DNA of 64,000 nt from CAYVWB01 sp964455395. GTDB lineage: Bacteria > Desulfobacterota > Desulfovibrionia > Desulfovibrionales > Desulfovibrionaceae. This document shows, one piece after another, positions 60,782 to 64,000 of the stretch. Position numbers and translations under genes: made by a program. The stretch is taken from the NCBI GenBank assembly GCA_964455395.1, contig CAYVWB010000006.1:1-64000 (forward strand), in the 5' to 3' direction. A model generated the notes under the pieces. It had not been told where the DNA came from, did no database searches, and saw only the letters and a program-made list of their open reading frames with translations. The stretch's first letter is position 1; every line of letters begins with the position of its first letter.

Positions 60782-61612
60782 ATGTCGCCCCTTCGTACAG
60801 ATTTCCACGCGCACGCGCTCCATCCCAAGATCGCCGCCAAAGCCGTCGCGCAGCTCCACGCGCACTACGGCATCGCACCCGTGGGTTCGGGTTTGCTGGC
60901 GGACTTGCTCGCCGCCGAGGCCGCAGCGGGAACGCAGCAGGTGGTCATCCACTGCGCGGCCACGGCGCCGGCGCAAGTCATCCCCGCCAACAACTGGGCG
61001 CTCAGCCTCGTCGAGCAGGCAGCGGATCTCGCTGTTTCCGGTGACGCTGCGCAAGCGATCCGCGTGGTCCCCTTCGGCACGCTGCACCCAGCGTACGCGG
61101 ACTGGGAGCGGGAGCTGGACCGGCTCCGGACGGCTGGCGTCAAGGGGTTGAAATTCCACCCGGAGTTCCAGGGTTTCCGGATGGACGATCCCTCGCTCCT
61201 GCCCATCATGGAGGCGGCGCAGGCGGATTTTTTTTTCTTGTTCCATGTGGGAGACGAGCTGCCGCCGGCGCAGAACCCGTCGTGTCCCGTGAAGTTGGCG
61301 GCGCTCTTGGACGCATTTCCGCAGGCGCGCGTCATTGCGGCGCATCTGGGAGGATACCTGCACTGGGCGTGCGCGCTGGAGCAGCTCGCGGGCCGGGATG
61401 TGTGGCTGGACACTTCGAGCGCGCTGCCCTTCATCGACGAGGCCACGCTCAAGGCGATCGTCTCGAAGCATCCTCGGGAGCGACTGCTCTTCGGGAGCGA
61501 CTGGCCGCTGGGCGACCCGGCCGTGGAGGCGGGGTTGTTGCGTTCACGTCTCGGGTGGGCGGAGTCGGAGGTGTTGGCGTTGATGGAGAACGGGGGTCGT
61601 CTGGTGGGCTAG
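60782..61612 (+). CDS. Amidohydrolase-family (TIM-barrel) hydrolase
   Basis: This 276-residue protein is of the amidohydrolase 2 type. Metal-binding HxH is at His9 and His11 in DFHAHALHP. Later landmarks are GVKGLKFHPEFQGF, FHVGDE, AAHLGGY and FGSDWPLG near the end. These fit a metal-dependent hydrolase or decarboxylase; the substrate is unknown. It follows the HD-GYP gene by 56 bases on the same strand. The frame is open upstream, but the ATG at 60782 gives the family start. Confidence 0.85.
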   Translation: MSPLRTDFHAHALHPKIAAKAVAQLHAHYGIAPVGSGLLADLLAAEAAAGTQQVVIHCAATAPAQVIPANNWALSLVEQAADLAVSGDAAQAIRVVPFGTLHPAYADWERELDRLRTAGVKGLKFHPEFQGFRMDDPSLLPIMEAAQADFFFLFHVGDELPPAQNPSCPVKLAALLDAFPQARVIAAHLGGYLHWACALEQLAGRDVWLDTSSALPFIDEATLKAIVSKHPRERLLFGSDWPLGDPAVEAGLLRSRLGWAESEVLALMENGGRLVG

Positions 61613-61640
61613 GGTCTTTACAGATCAACACTTTTTTGCA

Positions 61641-61659
61641 TGCTCCTTCTAAAGGAGCA
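61641..61659 (+). promoter_or_regulatory. Perfect hairpin that covers the ribosome binding site
   Basis: TGCTCCTT (61641-61648), CTA, AAGGAGCA (61652-61659) form an eight-base perfect stem with a three-base loop. The right arm contains the whole AAGGAG of the following gene, whose ATG is at 61664. When folded, the site would be closed to ribosomes. It could instead be a palindromic operator. A T-rich run lies just upstream. Confidence 0.7.
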
Positions 61660-61663
61660 CAGC

Positions 61664-62604
61664 ATGAGCGTCAAAAAAAAAGAGTGTTTCTTCATCTCGC
61701 CGATAGACCAGCCAGACTCAGAAATCCGCAAAAACGCAGACCTTGTACTTGAGTACATAGTCCGTCCAGCTGCCGAAGACGCTGGTTACGTGGCGATACG
61801 CGGCGACGAGATCGACAAACCAGGCCTTATCACCACTCAAGTATTACAAGCTGTGATGGATTCACCTCTTGTCATTGCGGACTTGACGCACTCCAACCCC
61901 AACGTCTTCTATGAACTCGCCGTGCGGCACGCGACTAGAAAACCCACGATAAGCATTATCAGAATGGACGAGAAAATCCCTTTTGATGTCGCGAACTCGC
62001 GAACAGTGTTTTATGGCACGGACATGGAAAGCGGCAGCAAGGCGAAGCAAGAAATCACCAAACAAATCAAATCAATGGAAGATGGCGAAATAATTGATGC
62101 GCCTATATCTTTGCTCAAGACTTTCAACTCCTCAGCGTCAGCAAAAAGAAGGAGGATAAATATTTTGCTGATATCATATCGTCAATCAGTGAGCTTTCCA
62201 AATACATCAAATCATCTTCTCAACGAGAACCCGTCTGGCTACAGGACTTTCAGCAAAATCTGAGTGCGACAATCCTGCAGGACCTTGGGATGGAGAGAAG
62301 GCTGACTCAAAGCGCATTCGATATCTCCACCGGTGAGTTGTCCACATCGCGTTACGAAAGTTATGTAGTGGAGCTTCTGGAGGATGCTCCCTGGGTCGCC
62401 ACTCACAAACCGAACCTGAACGAGCTAAACTTACCAAGCATCGACAGGTTCATCGGAGAACTAATAGAGGCTCTCAATGACTTGCCTGGGCTCCATTGGT
62501 TCTTCAAACACAAAATTGACTTCATACAGACTTTTTTAAATGAGAAATACGCCGAACAACAAAACCGCCGCCCCCATATCCGGAAGCGACGGTTCATACC
62601 GTGA
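61664..62604 (+). pseudogene. TIR/nucleoside-deoxyribosyltransferase-like gene with a one-base frameshift
   Basis: Two frames join into one protein of about 313 residues. The first frame (61664-62113) gives a TIR/NDT-like alpha/beta domain with CFFISPID, RPAAEDAGYVAIRGDEID and IADLTHSNPNVFYELAVRH; Glu84 is the candidate catalytic acid. The second frame continues with AQDFQLLSVSKKKEDKYFADIISSISELSKYI, then a helical C-terminal domain to 62604. Reading ISL then AQDFQ is natural if one G was lost near 62113. In the original frame the chain ends at 62263. The DNA is clearly richer in AT than its neighbours, which points to transfer. Domains of this kind occur in nucleotide-linked defence effectors. 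It is convergent with the FTR-like gene, 16 bases apart. Confidence 0.75.
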
Positions 62605-62620
62605 GCGCGGCAGAAACGAA

Positions 62621-62965
62621 CTAGAACACGATCTTCTCCGCAGGGCGGCGTTCCGGGACGTACTCGTGCGGGATCTCCTCCTCGTTCCACGCCTTGGAGA
62701 CGTAGAGGCCGCAGTAGCACGCGCCGTACTCGGCCACGTCGGGTTCGCGGTAGACGCACGGGCAGATGATGTCCTTGTCGTGTTCGTACTCACCGGAAGC
62801 GATGCGACAGGGGCACGCCATGTAGCCGTAGCGCTCCTTGTTGGCCAACAGGCCTTCCATGAGCGGCAGGGTCATGGTCTCCATATCCTTGTTGAAATAG
62901 TAGCCCTTGGGCTCCTGGATGCGTTTGAGCATCTCGTAGAGTTGGTGGGGCGTCATGGCGCTCAT
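62621..62965 (-). CDS. Ferredoxin:thioredoxin reductase catalytic-subunit-like protein
   Basis: This 114-residue protein has the six cysteines of the FTR catalytic subunit: CPC at 51-53, CPC at 68-70 and CYC at 83-85. These hold a 4Fe-4S cluster next to a redox-active disulfide and pass electrons from ferredoxin to a thiol partner. The chloroplast motif CHC is CYC here. The ATG overlaps the glutaredoxin-like gene stop (ATGA), so the two are translated together, and the glutaredoxin-like protein is the likely partner. Confidence 0.92.
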   Translation of the reverse strand: MSAMTPHQLYEMLKRIQEPKGYYFNKDMETMTLPLMEGLLANKERYGYMACPCRIASGEYEHDKDIICPCVYREPDVAEYGACYCGLYVSKAWNEEEIPHEYVPERRPAEKIVF

Positions 62966-63213
62966 AAGCCGAGGGCCTCCTTGATCTGGTCTTTGCGGAA
63001 GCCCACCACCACCACGGGCTCGTCGCCGATGAGGATGGTGGGGAAAGAGCAGGCCGGGTTGAACTTCTTCACTTCGTCGATGAGCTGCTTGCGCTCTTCG
63101 CCTTGCGCGGAGTCCACGTGGACCACTTCGTAGGCGACGTCGCTGTCGTCGAGGAATTTCTTGGCGTTCTTGCAGTGGATACAGGTGGAAAGAGCGTAGA
63201 CGAGCACGCGCAC
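62962..63213 (-). CDS. Glutaredoxin-like protein
   Basis: This 83-residue thioredoxin-fold protein has the redox motif Cys11-Ile-His-Cys14, followed by a SFPTILIGDE cis-proline loop and a GFRKDQI end. It probably reduces protein disulfides using electrons from the FTR-like protein encoded next. The frame opens at a TTG at 63219, but AAAGGAG touches that codon. The GTG at 63213 is six bases from AAAGGAG and was chosen. Confidence 0.9.
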   Translation of the reverse strand: MRVLVYALSTCIHCKNAKKFLDDSDVAYEVVHVDSAQGEERKQLIDEVKKFNPACSFPTILIGDEPVVVVGFRKDQIKEALGL

Positions 63214-63406
63214 AGGCAACTCCTTTGGTCGGTCAGGGGGCTGGGGCCCCTGTTCGGTTCATGAGGCGATTCAGCATGGACGGCGCCGCCGAGCCGAACC
63301 AGGGGAGGGGCGCGGGCGCGTTGTCACAAGATACATCAACGTCCATCTTATCTCGTGTGAGCGGCGTTGTGTCAAGCCATGTGGCGCCGTGGGGGGGAAA
63401 ATCGTC

Positions 63407-64000
63407 TCACGTGGCGCGGAGCTCTTCCTCGTTGATGACCTGGAAGGCTTTGTTGCTCTTCACGGTGCCGCAGATGCCGTAGTACTTGCGCACGCCTTCC
63501 ACCTCGGCTTCGAAAAGGTCGTCGGTGTCCGTGTCGAGGAGGATGATGTCGCCGATCTCCAGATTGAGGAGCTGGCGGCCGGTGATCTTGGCGCGTCCGA
63601 AGCGCACCAGCAGCTCCACGGGGGTCTCCATGAGGCGTTCCTTGAGGCGGCTGACCCAGGCGTGGTCCACCTCCAGACGTTCGGTCTGGAAGCTGGCGTG
63701 CAGCTTGGAGCGGATGGGCTCGATGGTGGCGTACGGCAGGCAGAGCACCATGGAGCCGATGGCGTTTTCCAGCTCCACTTCGAAGGTGATGACGACGACC
63801 ACGTCCGAGGGGGGGACGATGGCTGCGAACTGGGGGTTGATCTCGGAGCGCACCAGCTCCAGATTGACGTCGTGCACGGGCCGCCAGGATTCCTCCATGT
63901 TGTCCAGCACGATCTTGATGACGCGGTCCACGATGGCCTGTTCGATACGGGTGAACTCCCGCCCCTCGATCTTGGGCTGCGAGCCTGCGCCCCCGAAGAA
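63407..64000 (-). CDS. fliM: Flagellar motor switch protein FliM, C-terminal part
   Basis: 198 codons of fliM are in the window, including the stop; the 5' part lies beyond the right edge. The visible part covers the end of the middle domain (IEGREFTRIEQAIVDRVIK, then WRPVHDVNLELVRSEINPQF) and the C-terminal SpoA/FliN-like domain (about the last 80 residues, with LLNLEIGDIILLDTD). FliM binds CheY-P and sets rotation direction. It is separate from the flagellar operon at 29-35 kb. Confidence 0.95.
   Translation of the reverse strand, partial: FFGGAGSQPKIEGREFTRIEQAIVDRVIKIVLDNMEESWRPVHDVNLELVRSEINPQFAAIVPPSDVVVVITFEVELENAIGSMVLCLPYATIEPIRSKLHASFQTERLEVDHAWVSRLKERLMETPVELLVRFGRAKITGRQLLNLEIGDIILLDTDTDDLFEAEVEGVRKYYGICGTVKSNKAFQVINEEELRAT

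Noticed and set aside
62140..62165. Programmed -1 frameshifting in the TIR-like gene at the A-rich run followed by AAGGAGG
   Set aside because: The run does not offer a proper slippery heptamer in the incoming frame. The protein joins more naturally at about 62113, so a simple one-base loss is likelier.

Overview
The window is high-GC DNA with closely packed genes, probably from a Gram-negative, flagellated, anaerobic bacterium of the Desulfovibrio type (Desulfovibrionales). This placement is an inference. It rests on a short flagellin, flagellar promoters of sigma-54 and sigma-28 type, a complete division and cell-wall cluster with an mraZ head, an ADP-forming acyl-CoA synthetase next to a phosphotransacetylase-like protein, and a bacterial ferredoxin:thioredoxin-reductase-type catalytic protein paired with a glutaredoxin-like protein. 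No rRNA, tRNA, CRISPR array or insertion sequence was found.

Layout. 1-0.6 kb: an 18-bp tandem repeat and a small exported protein. 1.1-7.1 kb: a yejABEF-type peptide ABC importer. 7.3-15.5 kb: a sugar block with a HAD phosphatase, a beta-phosphoglucomutase/GH65 phosphorylase fusion, a ChbG-type deacetylase and phosphoglucomutase. The fusion and Pgm could take a disaccharide such as trehalose through glucose 1-phosphate to glucose 6-phosphate. 15.7-19.6 kb: dnaE and queD. 20.5-25.6 kb: a tightly coupled run of dtd, a SpoIIE-type phosphatase with receiver, an anti-sigma-type kinase, a STAS antagonist, a FapA-like protein and motAB. 25.6-28.9 kb: two glycosyltransferases, possibly for flagellar or envelope glycans. 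29.1-35.5 kb: fliK, flgD, flgE, flaG and flagellin, with two sigma-54 promoters and one sigma-28 promoter visible. The flagellin gene carries an internal deletion that shifts its frame. 35.8-41.2 kb: rnc, ADP-forming acyl-CoA synthetase, a DRTGG/phosphotransacetylase-like protein and a double DUF1566 protein.

41.5-59.5 kb is the division and cell-wall cluster on the minus strand. It is transcribed in the order mraZ, rsmH, ftsL, ftsI, murE, murF, mraY, murD, ftsW, murG, murC, murB, ftsQ, ftsA, ftsZ, mostly with overlapping or nearly touching ends. The promoter region carries three MraZ boxes at 10-bp spacing. ddl is absent from the cluster.

59.7-64 kb holds an HD-GYP protein, an amidohydrolase, an AT-rich foreign-looking gene with a TIR/nucleoside-deoxyribosyltransferase-like domain, the FTR-like and glutaredoxin-like pair, and the 3' part of fliM running off the edge. 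The TIR-like gene is broken by an apparent one-base deletion, and its ribosome binding site lies in a perfect hairpin. It is the best candidate in the window for an accessory, possibly defence-related, function.
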